Assembly (NCBI RefSeq): GCF_963082655.1
Contig: NC_081555.1
Coordinates: forward strand, 24,479,291 to 24,543,290
Source: Stomoxys calcitrans
Taxonomy: Eukaryota > Arthropoda > Insecta > Diptera > Muscidae
Length of the DNA: 64,000 nt
Direction: 5' to 3'
Each line of letters starts with the position of its first letter. Position 1 is the first letter of the stretch. Positions 1-11,900 of the stretch are shown piece by piece. A model generated the notes under the pieces. That model did no database searches and was not told the DNA's origin. It saw nothing but the letters and a program-made list of their open reading frames with translations. The position numbers and the translations under genes were made by a program.

Positions 1-990
1 AACACCCCCAATTTCATTTGGTAATTGCTCATGTTTTACGTTTTTTTTTTTGTTTTGTAAATTGCATGTTAAACATGGAATATTACCATGATGTGGAGGT
101 GTGTGCCGTATACAATATTTTTGATGAAGCCAGTGCCACATGCTAATGATGACTCACAGAGGTGTCTAGAACCATTAGGCATTATGTTGAAAATAAAAAA
201 AGTTTAATTTTTTGTTTAATTTAAAATTTCTTCTCAAAACAAAAACAAGTATAAATTTTATCTCTTTAAAGAAAACTTGCCGAAATATAAATTATATCTC
301 TGCACCCACATGGCCTTTGTGGAAAGGCCATGTGAATGAATATAAAGTCTTGTCCATGTTGTTATCTTGAATTAACTCGAGATAAAGTGTCAAGCAGAAG
401 CGTAAAGGGTGCACTTGAAAAAGACCGACCAAAAAAAAACAAAGGAACTAATCGGGGGAATGATGGAAAATTAAAAAAAAGCTGATTGACAACACCACAG
501 CATGTTAGAATGTCAGTCTCTCCACGACCAATTTGTAGTCAGCTTACCAATGTAAGCTGAGGTTGTCTTACCAGCATCATTTTAACGAGTTACCGTTAAA
601 ATAAATTTTTTGTTTAATAAGTCTGCCCGATTTCAAATGGAAGCACATCCTCCTGAAGATACAATGAGGGAAATTTGCCTATAGATACACATAGTGTGCT
701 GAGGACATTTTTCCAGCAGGACCTGAGTTAAAAGTTTCCAATTCCCCCAAGTGGGAATCCAAAGGGTAAAATAGAATAGCACTTGGCCCGCATTTCACTT
801 GCTCTACGAAAGTGTGTTCAGGCGGTGTAGCCAGTAGCATGATGCACCGCGATAGGGGTACAAAAAGGAAATGCTATATTACTGGCCCAGAACAAGAGTC
901 TCAACTTTAACTCTGCGAAAACAATTCACTAGGAAGAAGATGGGTAGACCGAGGAGTCACACTCACTAAATAAAACGATTTCAATATCGA
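1..990. other. Non-coding AT-rich DNA, nothing recognised
   Basis: No open reading frame of note, no tandem array and no element terminus that I recognise. The stretch near 640-980 is less AT-rich and contains many interrupted frames next to the LINE remnant that follows, so it may be further decayed transposon sequence. I could not show this. Confidence 0.4.
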
Positions 991-1200
991 ACACAGTTTA
1001 ACCGCTGGGCGTGATCTTGGATAGAAAATTGTAATGGAAGTATCATATTCAAGAGTGTAAGGATTTATGGTCACATTGTAAAAGAGCTATAGGCTTGATA
1101 TGGAGATTGGATTCCTTGAGGGTCTACTTGCTCTACAAAAGCGTGGTAAGACTAATTCCGACATACACAATAGCGGTACGTATGGTGGACGGCATTGGAG
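991..1200 (+). pseudogene. Decayed LINE reverse-transcriptase fragment
   Basis: Read on the plus strand with frame changes, this stretch resembles the region just downstream of the reverse transcriptase fingers/palm of RNase H-bearing insect LINEs: a block like LGVILDRKL (canonical form YLGVILDxKLxW), then a Trp/Leu-rich segment and LLYKSVVRLIPTY (canonical WLYxxVVRPxLxY). The same block is found, better preserved, in the LINE at 56.4-58.3 kb. Stops and frameshifts interrupt it, so it is a dead fragment. It is followed directly by a Helitron-like repeat. Family assignment is by motif recognition only. Confidence 0.55.
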
Positions 1201-1700
1201 ACAAAGGTTCTGCCGTTTTTGAAACTATGCGGAACAAACAATCATAACGATTTCCATATAGTCATGATTGGCTAAAATACCCATTTGGAGCATTTTTGGG
1301 GAAGTGGAGTGACCCCCTATACATCGACCTGATTTTTAATGCCATATTCGTAACCTACTCCCGAATACCTTTCATTTGAGCCCCATATTTATAAGAACGT
1401 TCAATTTGTCTAATTGAAGGACATTTGGGGTTACGGTGACTTTCTGGGTACTAGGAACCAATTTTAAACACCATATTCGTATTCTACTCTTCAGTACCTT
1501 TCATTTGATACCCAAATTGTCCCGATTGGTTCAATTTCGATTTTTGGTAGTGTTTTTGGGGTAAGGGGGAGGGTCCGTCCCCATTCCGATATCAAAAAGC
1601 TATATGTTTCCTTCCTTCAATATACACAATCTGCAAAAATTCAGCCGTTTTTGAGTCTATACGTAACAAACAAACAAACACAACTTGATTTTTATATATA
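1201..1700 (+). repeat. Helitron-like dispersed repeat fragment
   Basis: Contains the family's recurring phrases: 'ttcatttgag..ccatatt', 'ggtaagggggagggtccg', and an end block with 'attcagccgtttttgag' followed by 'aacaaacaaacaaacac'. The same phrases recur at about 4.3-5.3, 55.7-56.3, 59.8-61.4 and 63.4-64.0 kb. Non-coding. The Helitron link comes from a terminus seen in other copies, not from this one. Confidence 0.5.
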
Positions 1701-1990
1701 AGAAGAAGGTTATGTCAAAATTACATATTTATAGAATATTTTATAAAATTTTTTATAAAAAATCCAAAATTTTTATTTGTACATAAAATTTTGTCAAAAT
1801 ATTTTTTTATTAGTTATTTTTCAATATTTTATTTTTATGAACATTTTGTCAAAATTTTATTTTTTTGAAAATATTACAAAATTTTCAATATTTGTCAACT
1901 TTTTTAGAGATAGTTTTGCCAAAATAATTTTTTTTTAATTTCTTTACAACATTTTTTTCTATTTTTTCTTTCTTTCTGTTTTTGGCAACA
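1701..1990. repeat. Decayed AT-rich repeat related to 29-bp minisatellite
   Basis: Runs such as 'tttgtcaaaattttattttt' recur at irregular spacing. They match the 29-bp unit that forms clean arrays at 5.3-7.1 and 54.5-55.5 kb, but here the units are strongly diverged. Confidence 0.5.
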
Positions 1991-3800
1991 TTTTATTGCT
2001 AGTGATTTTTGTAAAATCCATCATCTCACCACCTGTTCCCTATTTATTTTTTAGCAATTTACATCCACAATTATGGCTAATAATGCAAAAATGAAGCGAA
2101 CGAACATTCATACAAAAATTAAATGAACATTTTTCATTTCTGTCACTCCATGTTTTGTTTTTGTATGTCATTAGCCTAAATTGTCAAAGAGTAGTAAACA
2201 CTGCTGTTTCTGAAGTGACTACATAGCCATTTCGCAGGTTGATGACATCAATTAAAGAAATTATTTTCATTTATACAGCCGCCGCAGTTGCCCTCTCTCT
2301 CTCTCTCTATATCTCCCTCTGGTACTTCATTAGCAAATTGTATCTTTAATTCTAGGGACTTCATGTCTTGTCCACTAGGCTATTTTCTGATGAAAAGAAA
2401 ACATTGCGACTTACATAGATCACAAGTACATGGCCAAGACATTCAAAGAAATTAGCCAAAATTAGAACTCTTGGGAGTTTGTTCTGACATTTAATTTGAG
2501 GGCAAAAAATGGCGATAACAACAAAGAAGAATAAAAGACACTAAGTAAATGTTGAATGAACTTTGGCAAAACCTTTGCAAAAACTGATGAGAAAGAAAGC
2601 GTTGTTTGGTTTATAATCCAAGAAAGTGTTTACAACAGAGTCATAACATATATCCAACTCTTATTTGGGAGTTTTGTTACAATGTTCATAAATCTAGATG
2701 TCCGATGATTTTTAAAGTGGAAGCAGTCACACGCCTTGATCCAGGAGTCTTAATAGAAATCTTAATAAATCTTTGATTGTGTTTAACTTCAGCATATATA
2801 ACAACTTTTGGGCTTTAATCTTCCCTGTCACAATAAAAACACATACTAAATAAATGTCTTGATTCAAAATATCGAAAGACAAATAAAAATGGGAATATGG
2901 TAAAGAAATAAATCACAGCTATCAGATAAATTTTAAATCTAAATTTTGTTTGTCTCTAAGGAAAACATTTAAAATAAATGTTATGGGAATTGATACCAAA
3001 TGGCAATAATATCAGGTCATATAACTTTTTTCCAGTATCCGTTTAACCCTTCCCACCTTATATCCGTTCGTTTTTCTATATCTTTTTTCTAACATTTCAC
3101 TAATTATGCTCTTCTTCTTCTAATATTCCATATTCACAGTATGAATATTTCATCCACACATGTCATAGCATGTGGTCTCTTAATTAGATGGGATTCTGTC
3201 TATTTCCAGACACTAAATCCCCAATCTCTTTCACTCAAAAAAAAAAAGAAAGAATTTCAACTAGAAGTCCCCTTCAAGCAAAAGCAAGCATTGTGAGTAG
3301 GAACTCTAATTGGTAAGATTTTGATTTTTCTTTTCCCAATAAAAACGACGAAGACCACAAAACAAAATCAGCTACAAAATCAAACTACAAATCAACTTAA
3401 AATCAGCTACAAATTGAAATTCTTCAAAACTTGAAATGGAAAGAATCGAAGAAGTTCAATCGTTTGGTTTTGAAGACAAAAGCAAACGCAAATATATCTC
3501 CTTCAATTTCCTTTTAAGAATATTGTCACGGTTATCATTTAGTGTTGGCATGGACACGTTGTCTTACTTTTGGGGGGACTTCTTCACTTAACACACCAAA
3601 CTTTCAAAGAACCGTGGACTAGTGTTTGAAAAATTTTTTTTCTTATTTTGTTCTTGTTTGTAGAACTTTGTTTTTGGTATCTAAAATATACAAATAAACA
3701 TGGTGGAGCATGGATATTAGGGTGTACCAAAGGATTTTTTTAAGAAAATCTTTTATTAGTTTTTTATTGCCATCTTATTTTGTAAATTGTACAAATTTTG
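1991..3800. other. Apparently single-copy non-coding DNA
   Basis: No sizeable ORF, tandem repeat or transposon signature seen, apart from a short (CT)n run at about 2290-2322. AT-rich with mixed composition, unlike the neighbouring repeats. It could be intronic or intergenic and could hold regulatory elements, but nothing specific can be named. Confidence 0.45.
2290..2322. repeat. (CT)n microsatellite
   Basis: Uninterrupted alternating C/T stretch followed by an imperfect 'atatctccctct'. Confidence 0.7.
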
Positions 3801-3824
3801 AGACTACTATAAATATTTGAAAAA

Positions 3825-4309
3825 AAAAACTCTCTGAATTGAAAAAACTTGCCATAAAAATAAAATTTTGCATGAAATAAAATTTTGACAAAACTTTGTA
3901 AAAAAAAAATTTACCGAAAACTTTTTCATTGCTTTATTTTTATAGAAAATTTTGTCAACATTTTTTTTACAAATTTTTCTCATTAACAAATTTTTATGGA
4001 AATTTTTGTTAAAATTTAATTATCATAGAAAATTTTGCCAAAATTTAATAATCATAGAAAATTTTATCACAATTTTATATATTTATTTTATTATCACAGA
4101 AAATTTTATCACAATTTTATATTTGTCTAATTTTTTTTATAGAAATTTTTTATTTCTGATTAAAATTTATCTTAACTTCATTTTAACAAATTTTTTTTTA
4201 AAATTTTAGTTTTTTAAAAAATTTTGTAAAATTTTAATTTTATAAAAAATTTAGTATAAATTTTATTATTGTAGAAAAATTTGGTAAAAAATTTATTTTT
4301 ATAGAAAAA
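3825..4309 (+). repeat. Diverged 29-bp-type minisatellite
   Basis: Repeated 'tagaaaattttg.c.aaattt' blocks at roughly 29-40 bp intervals, clearly related to the homogeneous array from 5.3 kb but heavily mutated. The long lysine/phenylalanine/isoleucine-rich frames here are composition artefacts. Confidence 0.6.
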
Positions 4310-5320
4310 CTAGCCGAACTGGGCCTACTCCGCTGCGCCTTCTTTAACTCTCTAATACCTCTTAAGGGTGTGGACACTTCTGGATATCGAATTCTTGCCA
4401 TTGTAGCCTAGTTGAAGCGGTGTTTATCCCCTCTTAATGTTGGCGACATTTGCGAGGTACATTTAAAAAAAATTTAAAAATGGCACCTCAGACATTTCGA
4501 CTCAAATATGGATATCAAACCCCATATTGCCATGGCCGGTAAATATGAATCGATTGGAGGTTATTTTGGGGCTGGGGCGGCCACCGCACTTTACACTGAA
4601 AATAGATATCAAATTCGTTCTTTATTCCTTATGGATATGAAGTTCAAGTTAGGGGGTGCTTAAGGGCGTACCTCAAAACACTTGGCTCCAAAATTGGATA
4701 TCAAATTCGTTTTCTACTCTCAAATACCTTTCATTTGAGTCCCATATTGTCATAATGGGTCAAATAACCCATTTGACGTATCTTTAGGGTTGCTCCCTTG
4801 AGATATCAAAAAAACTATAGCCTCTTGCTCCTTCAACACTCGTAATCTCCTTCAACACTCGTAATATTGTCATTATCGTCCAAAATGGCTATTTGAGGGA
4901 GTTTTGGAGTCGGGGCGACGCCCTAGATATCTGGACTCAATTTTTAATATGAAGTTAGTACTCTACTCTCCAATACCTTTCAATTGAGCCACATACTGTC
5001 CCGATCGGTCTATGTTTATTTTTGGTGGTGCTTTTGGGGTAAGGGGGAGGGTCCGCCTTCATTCCGATATCAACAAATTCTATAGCCTAATCCTCCTTCC
5101 AGACCACATTCGTAATCTACTCTCTAATGCCTTTCATTGAGTCCCATATTATGCCGTAAGGGTAAGGGGGAGGGTCCGCCCCCATTCCGATATCAAAAAA
5201 TTGTATATTCTATTATTCTTTCCTGGCCAAACTACACAATCTGTGGACATTTCAAAGAAATCGGTTAAGCTGTTTTCGAGTGTATTCGGAACAAACACAC
5301 TTTGAGTTCTGTATAATAGT
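4310..5320 (-). repeat. Helitron-like repeat with internal subrepeats
   Basis: The left edge reads A|CTAG; on the minus strand this is a terminus ending CTAG followed by T, the pattern of a Helitron 3' end, with a weak GC-rich inverted repeat just inside. The body holds two or three copies of a segment of about 110-130 bp carrying 'tttcatttgagtcccatatt' and 'ggtaagggggagggtccg'. It interrupts the AT-rich 29-bp-type repeat, which resumes on the right. Near 4410-4462 a short stretch ('ggcgacatttgcgaggtac') resembles the SINE body seen at 27.2 kb. Non-coding. Confidence 0.45.
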
Positions 5321-5329
5321 TTTTTTTTT

Positions 5330-7080
5330 AACTTTATTTTCTGTATAATAGATTTTTTAAAAATTTTATTTTTATAGAAAATTTTATCAAAATTTTACTT
5401 TAATAGAAAATTTTGTCAGCATTTTGTTTTGTATAAAAAATTTTGTCAGAATTTTATTTCTACAGAAAATTTTTTCAAAATTTAATTTTTATAGAAAATT
5501 TTTATTTTTAAAGAAAATTGTTTGAAATTTTTTTTATAAAAAATTTTGTAAAAATTTTATTCTTATAGAAATTTTGTTAACATATTATTTATTTGTAAAT
5601 TCAAAAACAATCTTAGTTTTTAGCGAGTTTAGTCAAAATTTAATTTTTATAGAAAATTTTGTCAAAATGTTTTTTTAAGGAAAGTTTTGTGAAAATGTTA
5701 GTTTTAAAGAAAATTTTGTCAAAATTTTATTTTTATAGAAAATTTTGTCAAAATTTTATTTTTATAGAAAATATTGTCAAAATTTCATTTTTATAGAAAA
5801 TTTTGTCTAAATTTTATTTTTATAGAAAATTTTGTCAAAATTTTATTTTTATAGAAAATTTTGTCAAAATTTTATTTTTATAGAAAATTTTGGCAAAATT
5901 TTATTTTTTTAGAAAATTTTGTCCAAATTTTATTTTTATAGAAAATTTTGTCAAAATTTTATTTTTATAGAAAATTTTGTCAAAATTTTATTTGTATAGA
6001 AAATTTTGTCAAAATTTTATTTGTATAGAAAATTTTGTCAAAATTTTATTTTTATAGAAAATTTTGTCAAAATTTTATTTTTATAGAAAATTTTGTCAAA
6101 ATTTTATTTTTATAGAAATTTTTGTCAAAATTTTATTTTTATAGAAAATTTTGTCAAAATTTTATTTTTATAGAAAATTTTGTCAAAATTTTATTTTTAT
6201 AGAAAATTTTGTCAAAACTTTAGTTTTATAGAAAATTTTGTCAAAATTTTATTTTATAGAAAATTTTGTCAAAATTTTATTTTTATAGAAAATTTTGTCA
6301 AAATTTTCTTTTTATAGAAAATTTTGTCAAAATTTTATTTTTATAGAAAATTTTGTCCAAATTTTATTTTTATAGAAAATTTTGTCCAAATTTTATTTTT
6401 ATAGAAAATTTTGTCAAAATTTTATTTTTATAGAAAATTTTGTCCAAATTTTATTTTTATAGAAAATTTTGTCCAAATTTTATTTTTATAGAAAATTTTG
6501 TCAAAATTTTATTTTTATAGAAAATTTTGTCCAAATTTTATTTTTATAGAAAATTTTGTCCAAATTTTATTTTTATAGAAAATTTTGTCAAAATTTTATT
6601 TTTATAAATTTTATCAAAATTTTATTTTTATAGAAAACTTTTTCAAAACTTTATTTTTATAGAAAATTTTGTCAAAATTTTATTTTTATAGAAAATTTTG
6701 TCAAAATTTTATTTTTATAGAAAATTTTGTCAAAATTTTATTTTTATAGAAAATTTTGTCAAAATTTTATTTTTATAGAAAATTTTGTCAAAATTTTATT
6801 TTTATAGAAAATTTTGTCAAAATTTTATTTTTATAGAAAATTTTGTCAAAATTTTATTTTTATAGAAAATTTTGTCAAAATTTTATTTTTATAGAAAATT
6901 TTGTCAAAATTTTATTTTTATAGAAAATTTTGTCAAAATTTTATTTTTATAGAAAATTTTGTCAAAATTTTATTTTTATAGAAAATTTTGTCAAAATTTT
7001 ATTTTTATAGAAAATTTTGTCAAAATTTTCTTTTTATAGAAAATTTTGTCAAAATTTTCTTTTTATAGAAAATTCTGTCA
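5330..7080 (+). repeat. 29-bp AT-rich minisatellite array
   Basis: About 58-60 head-to-tail copies of a 29-bp unit whose core is 'ttttgtcaaaattttat' followed by 'ttttatagaaaa'. The left third is diverged; from about 5.7 kb copies are nearly identical, differing by single substitutions (e.g. gtccaa for gtcaaa). The core is close to a palindrome (AAAATTTTG.CAAAATTTT). A second array of the same unit in the same orientation lies at 54.5-55.5 kb. Confidence 0.95.
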
Positions 7081-7960
7081 TTTTTTTGTAAGGGGAGGGT
7101 TCTTTAATCAACATTCCAAACTTAATGAACAGCACATAACAGTTCTCCGAACATATCGAATTGGCAATTTCACATCCATATCAAATCGTTTATCCATACC
7201 TAATTTCTCAGTAAATGCAATCAAAATGAATAATGCAACTCGCTTTCCTATCATTGAATCTATTTCCTCCCCAATCAACCCTAAATATTCGATTTCCCAA
7301 AAGTCAAAAAGATAATATTTTTGTATTTTCCTTGCGTTATTGTCAACATACGTTACTTGTAGCCTACTCTTAACATGATTCTCCACCCTTATGTTCATTA
7401 ATGTATATTAGTTTTCGTTTTTGCTTGCTCGTCCAACTTTATTTTGCAACCCAAATATTCACTTCCTTTGAAATTGAAACCGTGCCGATGATGTCCTCCC
7501 CCCCCCCCCCCCCCCCCCCCCCTCTGTCTCTCACATTCTAATGCTTAACATACGTAACACAGTAGTTTCTAATAAACAAATCACATTTGTCCCCTTCTAT
7601 TGTTGCCTTTTAATGTTGGAACTGGGTAGAGAACCACGAAAACAAATCCCGAAAACCAGGTCATAATTCATTATGACGTCATTGACATCATAAATGGTTT
7701 TGACACAATTAAGAGGATATTTATAACAAAGACATAAATGCACCATAGTGAAAAATGTTCAAATGGCATATTGGTTGTGCGGTATCTCTGTAGTGGGGAG
7801 TATGAAATATTTAGCTAAGGGGGATGTCGTTATCATTTGTTAAAGTAAAAGGAAAAAAAGCATTTTGTACGTACATTCATAAGGATCCATTAAGTAGTCA
7901 ATTTATACAAAAACTTACCTGAAAAGAAAAGAGAACATTTATATTAAAACGATTTTTAGG
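7081..7960. other. Non-coding DNA with poly-C tract
   Basis: Two overlapping short frames (plus 7046-7315, minus 7108-7398) have no recognisable motif. No transposon signature seen. Contains the poly-C run listed separately. Confidence 0.4.
7498..7522. repeat. Homopolymer C tract, 25 bases
   Basis: Uninterrupted run of 25 cytosines in an otherwise AT-rich context. The length may be unreliable because homopolymers are hard to sequence. Confidence 0.9.
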
Positions 7961-7964
7961 TCAA

Positions 7965-9690
7965 GGGTTCTAAAGCTACATGTTCCTTTGGGAAATGGTA
8001 CTAAACCTACACTTTCCTTGGGGAAAGGAAACTAAAACTTATCTTTCCTTAGGTAAAGGGAACTAAAACTTGAATTTTTTAAGGGAAAGGATACTAAAAC
8101 TGCACTTTACCTGGAGAAGGATACTAAACTACCCTTTCCTTTAGAAAAGCGTACTTATAGTGGGCATTCCTTTGAGAAAGGGTACTAAACCTACTACTTC
8201 CCTTGGGAAAGGGTAACAAAAGTACACTTATCTTAGGGAAAAGGTACTAAAATTATACTTTTCTTAGGGAAAGGGCATTAAATAGTCAATTCCCTTAGGG
8301 AAAGGGTACTAAAACTACCCTTTCCTCGGGGGAAAAGTACAAAATCATTCGTTTTCTCAGAGAAATGGTACCAAAGCTACACTTTCCTTTGGAAAAGGGT
8401 ACTAAGACTACTCTTTCCTTTGGAAGAGGGTACTAAAATTATCCTTCTCTTTGGGAAAGCTTACTGACACTGCCCTATCCTTAGAGAAAGGGCACAAAAA
8501 CTACTCTTTCCTTAGCGAAACAGTACTAAAACTAGCCTTTCCTTAGGGAAAAGATACTAAATCATCCATTTCCTCGGGAAATGGGTACTAAATCAACCAT
8601 TTCCTTACGGATGCAAATGCAAAAGGCAAATTTGCCCATGAACATTCCATTAAGGAGCGGGGGCAAACTTATCACATATCAATGAGTGTTGCCGGATTCA
8701 AGTTTAAGTTCTGTGATAATGGGCCTCTTTTTTATAGCCGAGTCCGAACGGCCTCTTCGTGGAAGATGTTTTTACATGACTGCCATACCAAACGGTACAG
8801 TACCTCCCAAATGTCGCCAGCATTAGGAGCTGGCGACATTTCCTTAGGGAAAGCGCATTAAAACTATCCTTTCTTTAGGGAAATGGTACTTAATGGTACC
8901 TTTGCTTAGGGAGAATGTGCTAAAAATACCCTTTCCTTAGGGAAAGGGTACTTTAACTACCCCTTCTTTAGGGAAAGGGACTGAAACTACCATTTCCTTA
9001 CAGAAAGGGTATTAAAACTACCTTTTGTTTAGGGAAAGGGTTCAGAAACTACCCTTTTCTTAGGAGAAGAGTAATTTTCTCAGGGAAAGGATACTAAAAC
9101 TACCCTTCCATTAAAGAAAGGAAACTAAAACTGTATTGTGCTTTGGGAAAATTGCCCTTTGCCTTGAGACAGGGTACTAAAGCTACTCTTTGCCTTGGGA
9201 AAGGGTACTAAAACTGATCTTTGCCTGAGAATGAGTACTAAAACTACTCTTTGCCTTGGGAAAGAGTACTAAAACCAATCTTTGGCTTGGGAAAAGGTAC
9301 TAAAACTGCACTTTGCTTTGGGAAAAGGTACTTAAACTACCTTTTCTTAGAGAAAGGGTTCTAAAGCCACCCTTCCTTAGGGAAAGGCTACTAAAACTAC
9401 GATTTTTTAGGAAAAGGGTACTTTTGTCAGGGAAAGGGTACTAAAAGTACCCTATCCTGAGAGAAAGGAAACTAAAAATGGTCTACGCTTTGGAAAAAAC
9501 AACCCTAGGCCTTGGAAAAGGGTGCTAAAACAACTTTTTGCCTTGGGAAAGTTTAGTAAAACAACACTTTGCCCTGAGAATGAGAAGTAAAACTACTTTT
9601 TGTCGCGGAAAAGGATACTAAAACTACATTTAGTCTGGGATAACTAACCTTTCCCTAGGGCAGGGTTAAAAAAACGACCCTTTATCAAAA
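7965..9690. repeat. Degenerate palindromic minisatellite (about 31 bp)
   Basis: Roughly 45-50 diverged copies of a unit built from 'gtactaaaactac' plus 'cctttccttagggaaagg'. The second half is an inverted repeat (CCTTTCC ... GGAAAGG), so every unit could form a short hairpin. Copies vary in length and sequence. The array is split by a SINE at 8.6-8.8 kb. Confidence 0.85.
8608..8837 (-). mobile_element. 5'-truncated SINE copy
   Basis: On the minus strand this matches the body and tail of the tRNA-derived SINE at 27058-27384: 'ggcgacattt..gaggtac', the block complementary to 'gggcctcttttttatagccg', and the tail near 'aatgttcatgggcaaatttg'. The tRNA-like head with boxes A and B is missing. Direct repeats ATTTCCTTA flank it (8599-8607 and 8838-8846), but that word also occurs in the surrounding minisatellite, so it is weak evidence for a target duplication. 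Confidence 0.7.
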
Positions 9691-9957
9691 TCGTAATCTA
9701 TTAAAAAATTCTAAGAAGTTTTGACAAAAAATCCATGGGTTTTAAATCAAAGTGGAGCTTCCGGCAAAATCGGAAGTTTGTGGGCATGGGAAATTATAAC
9801 AGGGTGTGTTTGGTTGACCGTCTAAGTTTTATTGTAGACCGATGGATTTTCTTGGGTACAACTTCTTAAAATTTGTCGTAGATTACTATTTTGTTTTGAC
9901 CTTAGGCACTTAAGCGTGTTCATTAGGGCGAGCCGTTTGATTCCCTACTCTTTCCTT
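9691..9957. other. Non-coding spacer
   Basis: No ORF, array or terminus recognised between the palindromic minisatellite and the mini-me element. Confidence 0.4.
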
Positions 9958-10890
9958 TTTATACCCTCCACCACAGAATGGGGGCGTATCTATTTCGTCA
10001 TTCCGTTTGTAACACCTCGAAATACTCGTTTAAGACCTCATAACGTACATATATATTTTTGATCGTCATGACATATTAAGTCAATCTAGCCATGTCTGTC
10101 TGTCGAAAGCACGCTCACCTTCGAACGAGTCAAGCTAGGCGCATGAAATTTTGTACAAATGTTTATTATTAGTGTAGATCGGTTGAGATTACAAATGGGA
10201 CAAATCGGTCCATGTTTTGATATAGCTGCCATAGTAAGCGATCTTGGGTCTTGACTCCCTGAGCTTCTTGAGGGCGCAATTCGTATCCAAATTGGCTGCA
10301 ATTATAACTTCCAACAACTGTGCTAAGTATGGTCTAAATCAGTCCATAACCTGATGTAGCTGCCATATAAACTGATCTTGGGTCTTGACTTCTTGAGCTT
10401 CTAGAGGGCGCAATTCTAATCCGATTTGGCTGAAATTTGGTACATATTGTTTCAGTATGACTTCCAACAACTGCGCAAAGTATGATCTAAATCTGTCTAT
10501 AACCTGATAAAGCCGCCATATAAACCGATCTCCCGATTAGACTTATTGAGCTTTTAGAGGGCGCTATTCTTATCCGATTTGGCTTGCGTTAGGTGTTTTT
10601 TATGTCTTCCAACGACTGTGCCAATTATGGTCTTAATCAGTCTATAACCTAATATAGCTGCCATATATTCTTGAGCTTCTTGAGGGCGCAATTATTACTG
10701 AATTTGCTTGACATTTTCGAGATTATGTGTTTCTATGATTTTACGGCATGACAAGTACGGTCTATATCGGTCAATAGCATGATATAGCTCATATATATTT
10801 GGAAAAGTAATTCAATCAGCTTGGCAAATGCGATCCGTGGAGAAGGGAAAAAATATTCGGCCCGGCCGAACTTAGCACGCTTTTACTTGT
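9958..10890 (+). mobile_element. mini-me type element
   Basis: Starts with 'ataccctccaccacag', then 'atttcgtcattccgtttg', a short TA-rich run 'acatatatat', a core of about 33 bp ending 'tctagccat', and a (GTCY)n stretch 'gtctgtctgtcg'. This order matches the dipteran mini-me family. The middle holds several imperfect repeats of about 160 bp containing 'tagctgccatat' and 'ttgacttcttgagc'. It ends 'cggcccggccgaacttagca..cttttacttg'. Non-coding; mobilised in trans if at all. Confidence 0.75.
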
Positions 10891-10999
10891 GCTGCTTATA
10901 TGGCTTCATAACCCTTTTTTTTTTGGTTTGATCTGGGGACTCATATTTTTTCTTTACTTTTCTCGCTTTCTTTATCGCTGGGGCCAAAAGAAGGCCAGA

Positions 11000-11900
11000 C
11001 TGGCATCCTAGTGTACTCTATGTCATGATGGGCTAACCATTCAACCTTACCAATGTAAAATTAAAACTGGCGCCCAACGTGGTGAACCAGCAACTTCTGA
11101 TATTTAGTGATAAAATTGATGAGAAATCCGCAATTTCGAAATTTTTTTAGACCTTAGAAGTTGTTCCTTCCTGCTGAGCCTAAACGTTCAATGTACCAGT
11201 ACTCCAACAAATCTAACTGGCGCCCAACGTGGTGCATACTCGATTTTGTCGAATTATTTGTCAATAAAAGGTGATAGGCTCTTTTATTCTCCGTTTTGTA
11301 CGTTAACTAACCATTCAAACCAACCTATGTAAAATTAAAACTGGCGCCCAACGTGATGTACCAGCAACATTTGATATTTAATAAAAATTTGATGAGATAA
11401 TCCGCAATTTTGAAATTTTTTAGCCCTAAGAAGTTTCTCATTCTTGCTGAGCCTTAACTTTCAATGTACCAGTACTCCAAAAAATCTAACTGGCGCCCAA
11501 CATGGTGCATACTCCAGTTTGGCGAATTATTTTTCATTAAAAGGTGATAGGCTTTTTTATTCTCATTTTAGTCCTTTTTTACATTGTATATGCAAATTGG
11601 CGCCTAATTAGGGATACTCATTATCAAAAGCTCAACGGTTTTACCCCATTAAAACTTTCTCTTTCTTGTCTAGCCTTAACCAACGTTGTCGATAGTTTTT
11701 CAGAAAAATTAAAACTGGCGCCCAACCTGGTGGAAATTTTACTTTAATTATTAAAAGGTACTGTTCTTTCTTTTTTTACATTTTATATAATACTTCATAC
11801 AAATTTGGCGCCTAATGAGTGGTAATAATGGTTCCGAGTATTTGAAAAATCTTGGACATAATATCCATAGTTTTTAATCAAATTTTCTATGGAAAATGGA
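11000..11900 (+). repeat. tRNA-Lys-PBS-like tandem repeat, forward block
   Basis: Units carrying TGGCGCCCAACGT at 11068, 11218, 11342 and 11491 and diverged forms at about 11598, 11716 and 11806. Units alternate in a dimer of about 270 bp (one type continues 'ggtgaaccagcaac', the other 'ggtgcatactc'). The motif complements the 3' end of insect tRNA-Lys(CUU) as I remember it. The spacers are AT-rich and less conserved than the motif. Confidence 0.75.

Noticed and set aside
3807..4209. Phe/Lys/Ile-rich ORFs on both strands
   Set aside because: Compositional artefact of diverged 29-bp AT-rich repeats.
5330..7080. CRISPR-like regular repeats
   Set aside because: Head-to-tail 29-bp units without unique spacers in a eukaryotic genome; a minisatellite.
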